DNA of 19,317 nucleotides from JAFGLY01 sp041309225 (GTDB lineage: Bacteria; Myxococcota_A; UBA796; JAFGLY01). The stretch's first letter is position 1, and every line of letters begins with the position of its first letter. The notes beneath the pieces were generated by a model, which made no database searches, was not told the origin of the DNA, and saw nothing but the letters and a program-made list of their open reading frames with translations. The translations under genes were made by a program, and so were the position numbers. Shown one piece after another: positions 1-6,671 of the stretch. The stretch is from NCBI GenBank assembly GCA_041309225.1, contig JBFYZZ010000335.1:1-19317 (forward strand), given 5' to 3'.

Positions 1-56
1 GTCTTGTGGCCCCCACGCGGACAGTACCCCGGGAGTTGATCGCATCCCTTCGAGTT

Positions 57-82
57 CTGGCCGCGTGCCGATGCACGGCCAG
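57..82 (-). terminator. Hairpin just downstream of the LysM gene
   Basis: CTGGCCG at 57-63 and CGGCCAG at 76-82 are perfect complements. An inner TGC/GCA pairing (66-68 with 73-75) closes a CGAT loop, leaving a two-base bulge. The hairpin begins seven bases past the stop codon of the LysM gene. There is no U tract, so intrinsic termination is only plausible; it may instead protect the mRNA 3' end. Confidence 0.4.
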
Positions 83-88
83 GATGGA

Positions 89-928
89 TCAGGGGATCAG
101 GAGTTCATCCCCCACCGTGAGCCCGGTCCCGCGGCTCACCCTCCCGGGGTTGGCGGCGCGGATGCGCTCCCATGACGAGGCGTCGCCGTAGTACCGGGCG
201 GCGATCCGATAGAGGGTGTCGCCCTCCGCAACCACATGGTGCCGGGGACCCGCCGGGGCCGCGGGGGGAGCCGCGGTCGCGGCAAGGAGCGTGGCCTGGA
301 CGGCCGCCTGGGCAGGCAGGACGACGGGGTGGGCGCTCGCCACCGACGGCCCCGCCTCGCCGGCCCCGGCGCCGACACCCGTCCATAGGAAGGCGAGCAG
401 CACGATGCTCACACCGGCCAGGATCGCGGTGGAGACGGACCAGACGTTGACCCTCGACTTGAGCACCTTGCGGTCGCGCAGCAGGCGCGTGTTCTCGATG
501 CGGAGACGCCGGGTCTCGTCCCGCAGGGCACGCATCTCGTTCTGGTGGGCAGCCGCCCGGGCGACCTGGCCGTCCGGGGTGGCCCGGTCCAGGTTCGACT
601 CGACCTCGGCCTGCAGGGAGGGCGGGACCTGCTGGCCGGACTCACGCGCCGCGTCGAGGTGGGCCAGGGCCTCGCACCAGCGGGTCTGGGCCACCAGGAC
701 CTTGGCGAGCAGGAGGTGCGCGGCGCCGTCGTCCGGATCCAGGCAGAGGAGCATCCGGATCCGGTCGTGCGCGGGGCCGAGCAGGCCCTGGCGGGCCAGG
801 TCGACCGCCTCGTCGTACAGGGCGTGGCCCACGTCGAGGCCGGCGCCGTCGAGCACGCGCGAGATCCGGTCGAGGACGCCGGTGGGGGGATCGAGGGACT
901 TCGTCTCGGCCACGGAGGAGGGCGTCAT
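89..928 (-). CDS. Single-pass membrane protein with N-terminal TPR-like region, coiled coil and C-terminal LysM domain
   Basis: This 279-residue protein has no signal peptide. Residues 38-95 look like one or two TPR-type helical repeats, with spaced Ala/Leu and the phrase LDPDDGAAHLLLAKVL. Residues 125-160 are rich in Arg, Glu and Leu and probably form a coiled coil. One hydrophobic segment spans about 163-183, followed by an Ala/Pro-rich linker. Residues 230-279 form a LysM domain (HVVAEGDTLYRIAARYYGD, then W..I..ANPG). LysM binds N-acetylglucosamine polymers such as peptidoglycan, so I infer a type II topology with TPR/coiled coil in the cytoplasm and LysM on the cell wall. The frame stays open upstream to an ATG at 1027, but those 33 residues are low-complexity and overlap the AT-rich promoter patch, so I chose the ATG at 928. 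Its ribosome binding site is weak, so the start is uncertain. The gene is monocistronic and divergent from the methyltransferase. Confidence 0.8.
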   Translation of the reverse strand: MTPSSVAETKSLDPPTGVLDRISRVLDGAGLDVGHALYDEAVDLARQGLLGPAHDRIRMLLCLDPDDGAAHLLLAKVLVAQTRWCEALAHLDAARESGQQVPPSLQAEVESNLDRATPDGQVARAAAHQNEMRALRDETRRLRIENTRLLRDRKVLKSRVNVWSVSTAILAGVSIVLLAFLWTGVGAGAGEAGPSVASAHPVVLPAQAAVQATLLAATAAPPAAPAGPRHHVVAEGDTLYRIAARYYGDASSWERIRAANPGRVSRGTGLTVGDELLIP

Positions 929-1004
929 GGCGGATCCGGGGCGGGATGGGAAGGGGAAGTCCTGGGAGGGGCTTCGCGGGGGGGGGGCGGGCTCCACTTT
1001 ATCA

Positions 1005-1045
1005 CGTCTTGTCTTGTCAAGAGTCATACATGATAGAAATTTTCA
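1005..1045. promoter_or_regulatory. AT-rich divergent promoter/operator patch
   Basis: This is the only clearly AT-rich island between the LysM and methyltransferase genes. It carries TTGTCA at 1014-1019 on the plus strand and TTGACA on the minus strand (1015-1020). It also has two small palindromes, TCTTGTCAAGA at 1012-1022 and TCATACATGA at 1024-1033. TAGAAA at 1034-1039 could serve as a plus-strand -10, but spacing to the TTG hexamers is not ideal (14 or 19 bp). I therefore call a shared promoter region without assigning exact hexamers. Confidence 0.4.
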
Positions 1046-1116
1046 GTGCCGCGAAGTCCACCGGCTCCCGCCCGACGCCCGGGCTACGCTGTCCCCCGAA
1101 AAAGAGGTGGTTCCGG

Positions 1117-2562
1117 ATGTGGAAGCGGGACGAGGTCGTGACCCCCGACGACTGGCTGCCCCGCGGCGAGGCGGTGGCCGGCGCGGGGCGCGACGTCCCC
1201 CTCGAGATCTGGCAGGGCATCGTGGGCGAGCGGGCGAGGATCCACGTGTTCCACCGGGGAACCCACCGGGATCTGGGCCGGTGGGAGCGCGCGGAGGGCC
1301 CGGCGCACCCCTGCCGGGTCGTCCCGCCGTGCGACCGCTGCTCGCCCTGCGGCGGCTGCCCCCTCATGCACCTGGACGCGGCCGGCCAGGGCCGCGTGCG
1401 GCGCTACCTCGTCCGGCGGGCGCTCGAGGCGGTGGGCCTGGGCGCCTGGGAGCCCGCCGCCCTCGTGCCCTCGCCCGACGGGGACCAGGCCTTCCGGCAC
1501 CTCGTCAAGCTGGTGGCCGGCCGGTCGGACCAGGACCGGATCCGCCTGGGAGCCCTGGGCCGGAACTCGCGGGACGTCATCCCGATCCCCACCTGCCTCG
1601 TAGCCACACCCGGCCTGCGCCGGGCCATGACGTCCTTCGCGCACCACGTGATCGCGCTCGACGTCCGCCCGTGGTCGCCCCACGGGCGCGACGGCCTCCT
1701 CCGGTACGTCGTGCTGAGGCAGAGCCGCTCGACCGGCGAGATCCTGGCCACGCTCGTGGCCGCCCGGCGCGCGTCGGTGCTGGGGACCCTCGCCGAGGCG
1801 GTGGCGATGGAGCTCGCCGAACTCGTCGGCGTCCACCTGCACCTCAACGACGACCCGGGAAACGCCATCTTCGACTCGGGAGACGTCGAGCTCACCGGTA
1901 CCCGGCACCTTCTCGGACGCGACGCCGTCGAGGAGCGGGTGGCGGGTCTGAGGATCGCGGTGGGTCCCGGGGACTTCTTCCAGACCAACCCCTCCGTGGC
2001 CGAGCGCATCTACAGCGACGTGGAGGCCTGCCTGCCGCCGGATCGCCCGGTCCTCGACCTCTACTGCGGCCTGGGCGCCCTGACCCTGTGCGCCGCCCGC
2101 CGCACGGGCTGGGCGCTGGGCGTGGAGGAGCGAGGGCCCTCGGTCTCGAGGGCCCGGGCCAACGCCTCGCTGAACGGCCTCGACGCCGAGTTCGTCACGG
2201 GTCGGGTGGCCGAGGTCCTGCCCGGGCTCAACCGCCGCCTCGCGGGCACCGCACCCACCGTCGTCGTCAACCCCGCACGGCGAGGCCTCGAGCCGGGGGT
2301 GGGGGAGGCCGTCCGGGCGCTCGGTCCGGGTCGCCTCGTGTACGTGTCGTGCAACCCGGTGGCCCTGGCGAGGGACCTCGCGGCCTTCGCATCCGCGGGC
2401 TTCCGACCCGTCTCGCTCGTCCCTTACGACATGTTCCCGCACACGGCCCACGTGGAGGTCGTGGCCGTGCTCGACGGGCCGGCGACCGGCCCGCCGCGAC
2501 CGGCGCCGCGCCGCCGGAGGGTGGGTGCCCGGCGCTCAGGCCCTGAGGACCTTCCGGAATAG
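1117..2562 (+). CDS. 23S rRNA (uracil-C5)-methyltransferase, RlmC/RlmD (TrmA) family
   Basis: This 481-residue protein belongs to the SAM-dependent RNA uracil-C5 methyltransferases. An N-terminal TRAM-like stretch (about 30-60) precedes an iron-sulfur cysteine cluster: C66, C72, C75, C78 and C81, including the CGGC signature. The core has FFQTN (287-291), the SAM loop DLYCGLG starting at D314, NPARRGL, the nucleophile C412 in VSCNP, and the likely general base E447 in AHVEV. NPARRG with Asn, together with FFQTNP, is closer to RlmC (RumB) than to RlmD or TrmA, while CGGC is RlmD-like; the modified position (U747 or U1939 type) cannot be assigned. The ATG at 1117 has AGAGGTGG six bases upstream; an in-frame ATG at 1030 has no ribosome binding site. 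The last 27 bp overlap the tail of the convergent NAD kinase gene. Confidence 0.9.
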   Translation: MWKRDEVVTPDDWLPRGEAVAGAGRDVPLEIWQGIVGERARIHVFHRGTHRDLGRWERAEGPAHPCRVVPPCDRCSPCGGCPLMHLDAAGQGRVRRYLVRRALEAVGLGAWEPAALVPSPDGDQAFRHLVKLVAGRSDQDRIRLGALGRNSRDVIPIPTCLVATPGLRRAMTSFAHHVIALDVRPWSPHGRDGLLRYVVLRQSRSTGEILATLVAARRASVLGTLAEAVAMELAELVGVHLHLNDDPGNAIFDSGDVELTGTRHLLGRDAVEERVAGLRIAVGPGDFFQTNPSVAERIYSDVEACLPPDRPVLDLYCGLGALTLCAARRTGWALGVEERGPSVSRARANASLNGLDAEFVTGRVAEVLPGLNRRLAGTAPTVVVNPARRGLEPGVGEAVRALGPGRLVYVSCNPVALARDLAAFASAGFRPVSLVPYDMFPHTAHVEVVAVLDGPATGPPRPAPRRRRVGARRSGPEDLPE

Positions 2563-3297
2563 CGTCGCCGTGAAGTCGTGACCCTCGAAGAAGGCGATCC
2601 GGACGTCGCTCGCGGCGTGCTCCACCTCGAGGCGTGCCACCGTTGGCGTGCCGATGCCGTCGGCCACCGCTCGAACGCGCCGACGCCGCGGGTCGAGCGG
2701 CTCGATGCCCACACGGGTGGACAGGGGCAGCGACATGGGGGGGAGGCGAGGGGTGAAGGCGCAGATGGGGGTCACGTGCAGGCTGGGGACCAGCGCGTGA
2801 CAGGCGGGTCCGCCTGCCGACATGGAGTACGCGGTGGATCCGAGGGCGGTCGCGACGACGAGCCCGTCGCAGACGAAACGCTCGACGACGGCCTCGCCGT
2901 CGATGAACAGGCGCAGGTGGCAGGACTGGCTGGTGGTCCGCTCCACGTACACGTCGTTCAGCGCCGTGGCCGTGGCGGTGCGCGGCGTCTCCTCGCCCTC
3001 GCCCAGGAGGTGCGCGGAGAGCCGGAGGCGGGGCAGCGTGTGGACGCGCCAGAGGCCCCCGGCGAGGCGGGCAGCCACGTCCTCCACGGCGCCCACGTCG
3101 TTCATGAGGAAGCCAACCCGGCCGCAGTTGAGGCCCAGGAAGACGGGGTGGGCCCCCACGTCGCGGATGGTGCGGAGCATCATGCCATCGCCGCCGAGGA
3201 CGAGGCACAGGTCGGAGGGGAGCGTGGATGGATCCACCAGGCGCTCGAGGCGCCGGGCGAGCTCCACGGCCCGCGGGTTCTGGGGATCCACGCGCAT
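2536..3297 (-). CDS. nadK: NAD kinase (ATP-NAD kinase)
   Basis: NAD kinase phosphorylates NAD+ to NADP+ using ATP or polyphosphate in the cytosol. The 253-residue protein has the family motifs in order: GGDG at 35-38, with D37 the metal/catalytic residue; GLNCGRVGFL; the LNDV motif at 113-116, which contacts the nicotinamide ribose; and DG at 144-145 followed by GSTAYSMSAGGP from 153. The C-terminal TPICAFTPRLPPMSLPL segment is also typical. It is shorter at the N terminus than most bacterial homologues (about 280-300 residues), and the first beta strand seems partly missing. In-frame starts are limited to the ATG at 3297 and an adjacent GTG at 3300. A GGGAG lies 12-13 bases upstream, so translation may be modest. 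The gene is monocistronic and overlaps the methyltransferase tail by 27 bp. Confidence 0.93.
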   Translation of the reverse strand: MRVDPQNPRAVELARRLERLVDPSTLPSDLCLVLGGDGMMLRTIRDVGAHPVFLGLNCGRVGFLMNDVGAVEDVAARLAGGLWRVHTLPRLRLSAHLLGEGEETPRTATATALNDVYVERTTSQSCHLRLFIDGEAVVERFVCDGLVVATALGSTAYSMSAGGPACHALVPSLHVTPICAFTPRLPPMSLPLSTRVGIEPLDPRRRRVRAVADGIGTPTVARLEVEHAASDVRIAFFEGHDFTATLFRKVLRA

Positions 3298-3323
3298 CAC
3301 GGCGGTCGCGCTCCCGGATCTCC

Positions 3324-3352
3324 GCCATAGCGCGCACCCACCGGCGGATCCA
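3324..3352 (-). promoter_or_regulatory. Candidate promoter of the NAD kinase gene
   Basis: Read on the minus strand, TGGATC (3347-3352) and TATGGC (3324-3329) are separated by 17 bp. The implied transcript would start about 20 bases before the nadK start codon. Each hexamer matches consensus at only three of six positions, so this is weak. Confidence 0.3.
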
Positions 3353-3365
3353 CGGACCGGCGCCC

Positions 3366-3394
3366 TTGACGACGGGAGCCCGGGACAGCATGGA
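3366..3394 (+). promoter_or_regulatory. Candidate promoter of the DnaJ-domain gene
   Basis: TTGACG at 3366-3371 is a good -35 element. The matching -10 at 17 bp spacing, CATGGA, is poor. It points at the ATG at 3425, about 30 bases downstream. Confidence 0.28.
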
Positions 3395-3424
3395 GGAGCC
3401 CTGCCGCCCCTCGCCGGAGGCCGC

Positions 3425-4906
3425 ATGCCCGACCCGACCCGGTCCGAAACCCTGGAAGAGCGCCTCGTCGGCCTCCACCGGGCGGGAGCCAGCGGCGCCC
3501 TGACGGTCCGGGACGGACAGCGGATCCGGACCTTCTTCCTCAGGGATGGGCGCCTCGTGCAGACCGCCTCGAACCTGAAGAAGGAGGCCGGGGAGGCGGT
3601 GGTGGCCCGGATCCCGGGCCTCGCCCCGGCCGCGCTCCCCCAGGCCCAGGCGGGCGTCCGCCTGGCGGGCGCGCTGGGTGCCGGGAGCGCCCTCGTCGAG
3701 TGGGAGAGCGGCCGGGCCCCGAGCCGCGAGCAACCCGTGGACCTGCTCCGGGCCCTGGCCGACGCCCTTGCGTGGGGGCTCGACGCCGCCGACATCCGGC
3801 GTCGGCTCGTCACCCGGGTGGGACCCGGGGCGCCCCGGGCGGTCGCCGAGGCCGCGCCACCCGGGGACCACCTCCCGGTCCCGCCGGAGCTCGACGCGTG
3901 GATCCAGACCCTCGACGGCCGCCGCCCGCTGTCGGAGGCTCTCGAGTTCGGGCCCCCGGACGCAGCCCAGGGCGTCCGCACCCTCTACTTCGCCGCGCTG
4001 CTCGGGATCGTGGAGTTCCCGTCCCCCGAGGGGACCGAGGTCCGCGCCGAGGGGGTGGCGGGATCGGAGGCGGGGGTGGACGAGCGCCTGACCCGCGTCA
4101 TCGCCCACGGGATCCCACGGCCTGAGCCCGTGGGGTCCAGCGCGTCCGATGCCTCCGAGGCCGCCGTCCGGGCCGAGATCCAGCGCATCGAGGCCGCCAC
4201 GACCCACCATGACGTGCTGGGCGTGCCGTGGGACAGCAGCTCGGAGGACATCCAGAAGGCGTTCTTCGCCATCGCCCGCTTCCTGCACCCCGACCGCATG
4301 ACGACCGCGGATCTGGACCTCCTCGGGCGTGCCTCCACGGCGTTCGGCCGGGCCCGCGAGGCATGGGAGTGCTTCCGCGACGCCGGTACGCGCCAGGCCT
4401 ATCTCGACCGCGTGGTGCACGGCCTGCGGAGCGAAGACGAGCTCATCCAGGAGAAGGTCCAGGAGATCCTCTCCATGGAGGCCCTCTTCCGGCGGGGCAT
4501 GACGTTCTTCCACGCCGGCCAGATCGTGAAGGCCCGACCCTGCTTCGAGGAGGTGGCGCAGCGGGTACCCGAGCAGGCGGAGTTCCGTGTCTACCTGGGG
4601 TATACGCTCTGGAGGCTGGAACGGGGCCGCAACCCCGCGGAGGCCGCGCGTGGCCGGCGCATGCTCGAGGAGGCCCTCCAGGCGGGGGGCCGGGACGATG
4701 CGTTCGTGCTGCTCGGTCGCGTCTGCCGCGAGGAGGGCGACGTGGAGGGCGCCGCCCGCGCCTGGGCCCGGGCCCTCGCGTCGAACCCGCAGAACCGCGA
4801 GGCCTTGAGGGAGGTGGAGCGGGTGCGCCAGGCGCAGGAGACGCGCGCCGGCCCGGGCGACTTGAAGGGCCTCCTGTCCCGCTTCCTCGGTGGCCGGAAG
4901 CCCTAG
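3425..4906 (+). CDS. DUF4388 / DnaJ-domain / TPR fusion protein
   Basis: This 493-residue soluble protein has three parts. The N-terminal region (about 1-60) resembles DUF4388/PATAN domains: SGALTV, then FFLRDGRLVQTAS. A helical middle follows, and then a J domain at about 259-325 (HHDVLGVPWDSSSEDIQKAF, HPD in FLHPDRM, and a final RQAYLDRV). Helix-rich residues 350-480 read as TPR-like repeats, e.g. FHAGQIVKARPCFEEVAQRVP and DVEGAARAWARALASNPQN. The intact HPD tripeptide means it should stimulate a DnaK-type Hsp70, but it lacks the Gly/Phe, zinc and C-terminal substrate domains of true DnaJ. I infer a specialised J-protein that recruits Hsp70 to a partner held by the DUF4388 or TPR parts. GGAGG ends four bases before the ATG. 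The frame is open far upstream, but that part is antisense to nadK. Confidence 0.85.
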   Translation: MPDPTRSETLEERLVGLHRAGASGALTVRDGQRIRTFFLRDGRLVQTASNLKKEAGEAVVARIPGLAPAALPQAQAGVRLAGALGAGSALVEWESGRAPSREQPVDLLRALADALAWGLDAADIRRRLVTRVGPGAPRAVAEAAPPGDHLPVPPELDAWIQTLDGRRPLSEALEFGPPDAAQGVRTLYFAALLGIVEFPSPEGTEVRAEGVAGSEAGVDERLTRVIAHGIPRPEPVGSSASDASEAAVRAEIQRIEAATTHHDVLGVPWDSSSEDIQKAFFAIARFLHPDRMTTADLDLLGRASTAFGRAREAWECFRDAGTRQAYLDRVVHGLRSEDELIQEKVQEILSMEALFRRGMTFFHAGQIVKARPCFEEVAQRVPEQAEFRVYLGYTLWRLERGRNPAEAARGRRMLEEALQAGGRDDAFVLLGRVCREEGDVEGAARAWARALASNPQNREALREVERVRQAQETRAGPGDLKGLLSRFLGGRKP

Positions 4907-4925
4907 GCGGCACGTCCAGCGGATC

Positions 4926-6143
4926 CTACCGCACCACCATGCCGGCCTCGGCCAGGATGCCGTCCAGGTGGTCGATGACCTGGCGGACGTAGGTCCGCTT
5001 CTCCTTGTACCCGCCCGGGTAGAAGGAGCGCTTGAAGCCGTAGATGAGCAGATCGCGGACCTGGTTCGGCGTGAGGCCGAGCCCCTCGATCGCCCGCTCG
5101 TACTCCCGGCACACCGTAGTGTGGGAGATGAGCCGGTTGTCCGTGCACAGCGTCACCGACAGGCGGGCGTCGAGCATCCGCCGGATGCGGTGCCCGGCCA
5201 CGCTGCCGATGGACGGGTTGGTCTGGAGGTTGGAGGTGATGCACACCTCCAGGGTGATGCGACGATCGGCGATGTACTGGGCCAGCTCGGCCACGTAGCG
5301 GTCCGGGTCCTCCACCGAGGCCGAGGTGATGAGGTCCGCGTCGAAGAGGTGGTACCCGTGGCCGAGGCGGTCGGCGTGCAGGGCGGTGATGGCCTGGAAG
5401 ATGCTCTCCGGGCCGTAGGCCTCGCCCGCGTGCACCGTCCGCTTCAGGAAGTGCTCGTGGGCGTAGCGATAGGCCTCGACGTGATCGATGGCGGGGTAGC
5501 CGTGCTCGTGCCCCGCGAGGTCGAACCCGACGACGGGCAGCCCGTATCGGTCCCGGACCCGGACCGCCGCCTGGGCCAGCTGGAGGCTCGCGATGCCGGA
5601 GCACCGCTTGCGCTCCAGGTCGGGCAGAACACGGGTGAGATGCTCGTAGTACCAGGAGAACTGCGGGGTGAACATCCGCAGGGCACACACGATGATGCCG
5701 AACTGGAAGCGGGGTTCGCGGCCAGCGGCCACCCCGGGCGTGGCGTTCTGCTCCCGAGCGGCTCGCTCGAGGCCCCGGTGGACGGCCCGGAGCACGTCGT
5801 CCACGTCCTGCCGGACGTTGACGTGGAGCTGGGGGGCGAGGCGGACCTCCACGTATCGGACGCCCTCGTCGATGTTGTCCCGGGCCAACTCCCAGGCCGC
5901 ACGCTCCAGGGCTTCGGGATCCTGCAGCACCGCCGTGGTGCAGGCGAAGCCCGCCAGGTACTCCTCCAGGCTGCCGTACGACGGCTTGAAGAGGAGGTCG
6001 TTCAGCCCCTCGGGGGTGTCCGAGGGGAGGGCCACCCCCCGGCTCCGGGCGAGGTCCAGGAGCGTCTCCAGGCGCAGCGAACCGTCGAGATGGACGTGCA
6101 GGTCGGTCTTCGGGAGGGCCCGGAGCAGCTCTGGGGAGAACAT
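4926..6143 (-). CDS. add: Adenosine deaminase
   Basis: This enzyme hydrolyses adenosine (or 2'-deoxyadenosine) to inosine and ammonia in purine salvage. The 405-residue amidohydrolase-fold protein keeps the metal and catalytic set: H16 and H18 in DLHVHLDGSL, H238 and catalytic E241 in VHAGEAYGP, H262 in LGHGYHL, and D335 in LCTDNRLISHTT. SNLQTN (304-309) and TDNRLISHTT are forms seen in a bacterial adenosine deaminase branch; adenine deaminase or a related nucleoside-derivative deaminase is a less likely alternative. The ATG at 6143 is preceded by an in-frame TAG four codons upstream, which limits the start. No purine-rich ribosome binding site precedes it, so a leaderless mRNA is possible. 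The gene is monocistronic, with 19 bp to the convergent DnaJ-domain gene. Confidence 0.92.
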   Translation of the reverse strand: MFSPELLRALPKTDLHVHLDGSLRLETLLDLARSRGVALPSDTPEGLNDLLFKPSYGSLEEYLAGFACTTAVLQDPEALERAAWELARDNIDEGVRYVEVRLAPQLHVNVRQDVDDVLRAVHRGLERAAREQNATPGVAAGREPRFQFGIIVCALRMFTPQFSWYYEHLTRVLPDLERKRCSGIASLQLAQAAVRVRDRYGLPVVGFDLAGHEHGYPAIDHVEAYRYAHEHFLKRTVHAGEAYGPESIFQAITALHADRLGHGYHLFDADLITSASVEDPDRYVAELAQYIADRRITLEVCITSNLQTNPSIGSVAGHRIRRMLDARLSVTLCTDNRLISHTTVCREYERAIEGLGLTPNQVRDLLIYGFKRSFYPGGYKEKRTYVRQVIDHLDGILAEAGMVVR

Positions 6144-6178
6144 GCGGCCACGCTAACACAGCACTCGCCGGGGGGGGC

Positions 6179-6207
6179 TTGATCCCCTTTGGCATCTTCG
6201 CTATACG
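6179..6207 (+). promoter_or_regulatory. Promoter of the acidic protein-ECF sigma unit
   Basis: TTGATC (6179-6184) and TATACG (6202-6207) lie exactly 17 bp apart. This is one of the two best housekeeping-type promoter matches in the window. Transcription would start near 6214, leaving about 20 bases before the ATG at 6235, which has GGAGG at 6225-6229. Confidence 0.6.
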
Positions 6208-6234
6208 TCCGCCGACCCAGCACCGGAGGATGCC

Positions 6235-6636
6235 ATGATCGACCTGCCGCAGGAGATGCGCGATCTCCTCGTGGAGCAGCTGGACGAGTACCTCGAGGGC
6301 GCAGCGGGCTCCCTCGAACCCGAGAGCCTCGCCCAGGAGATCGTGGACCGCATCCAGGCGGCCGGGGACGAGTGCGAGGTCGAGGCCGCGGAGGACATCC
6401 TCGCCGCGCTCGAGACCTCCGGGGATCTCGACGCCTCGCTGTCGGAGCTGCTCACCGAGCAGCTCGAGCAGGAGGACCTCGAGGACCTCACCGGCGAGGA
6501 TCTCGTCGCGATGGTCGAGAAGGTGTGCGAGATCGAGTGGGCGGACGAGGACGCCGAGGCCTACGGCGTGGAGGAGCTGGACGACGAGCTCGACTTCGAC
6601 GGCGAGGGTATCGAGGACATGGAGGAGGAGTACTGA
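6235..6636 (+). CDS. Extremely acidic small protein of unknown function
   Basis: I do not recognise this 133-residue protein. About 49 residues are Asp or Glu (37%) and only three are Arg or Lys, giving a net charge near -46. No signal peptide, membrane segment or zinc motif is visible; only two Cys occur. Two halves may be related: RDLLVEQLDEYLEG near the start and SELLTEQLEQEDLEDL near residue 70 are similar, each followed by a run of amphipathic helix. The tail (about 110-133) is nearly all acidic and probably disordered. It is the first gene of a two-gene unit with an ECF sigma factor 35 bp downstream, behind a good promoter and a strong GGAGG ribosome binding site. A regulatory role towards the sigma factor, such as an acidic or DNA-mimic antagonist, is only an inference. 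Confidence 0.8.
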   Translation: MIDLPQEMRDLLVEQLDEYLEGAAGSLEPESLAQEIVDRIQAAGDECEVEAAEDILAALETSGDLDASLSELLTEQLEQEDLEDLTGEDLVAMVEKVCEIEWADEDAEAYGVEELDDELDFDGEGIEDMEEEY

Positions 6637-6671
6637 CGGGTGCCCGCGGGCGGCCCCGTGGAGGCGTGACC

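Noticed and set aside
1030..1116. Earlier start (ATG at 1030) for the methyltransferase
   Set aside because: It has no ribosome binding site and lies in the AT-rich promoter patch; the ATG at 1117 has a strong AGAGGTGG.
216..2546. A 776-codon open frame on the plus strand, spanning the LysM and methyltransferase genes
   Set aside because: It is antisense to one real gene and out of frame with the other; its product is Arg/Pro/Gly-rich low-complexity sequence typical of shadow frames in 70% GC DNA.
2267..4513. A 748-codon minus-strand frame antisense to the DnaJ-domain gene
   Set aside because: It is out of frame with nadK and antisense to the J domain; composition is that of a shadow frame.
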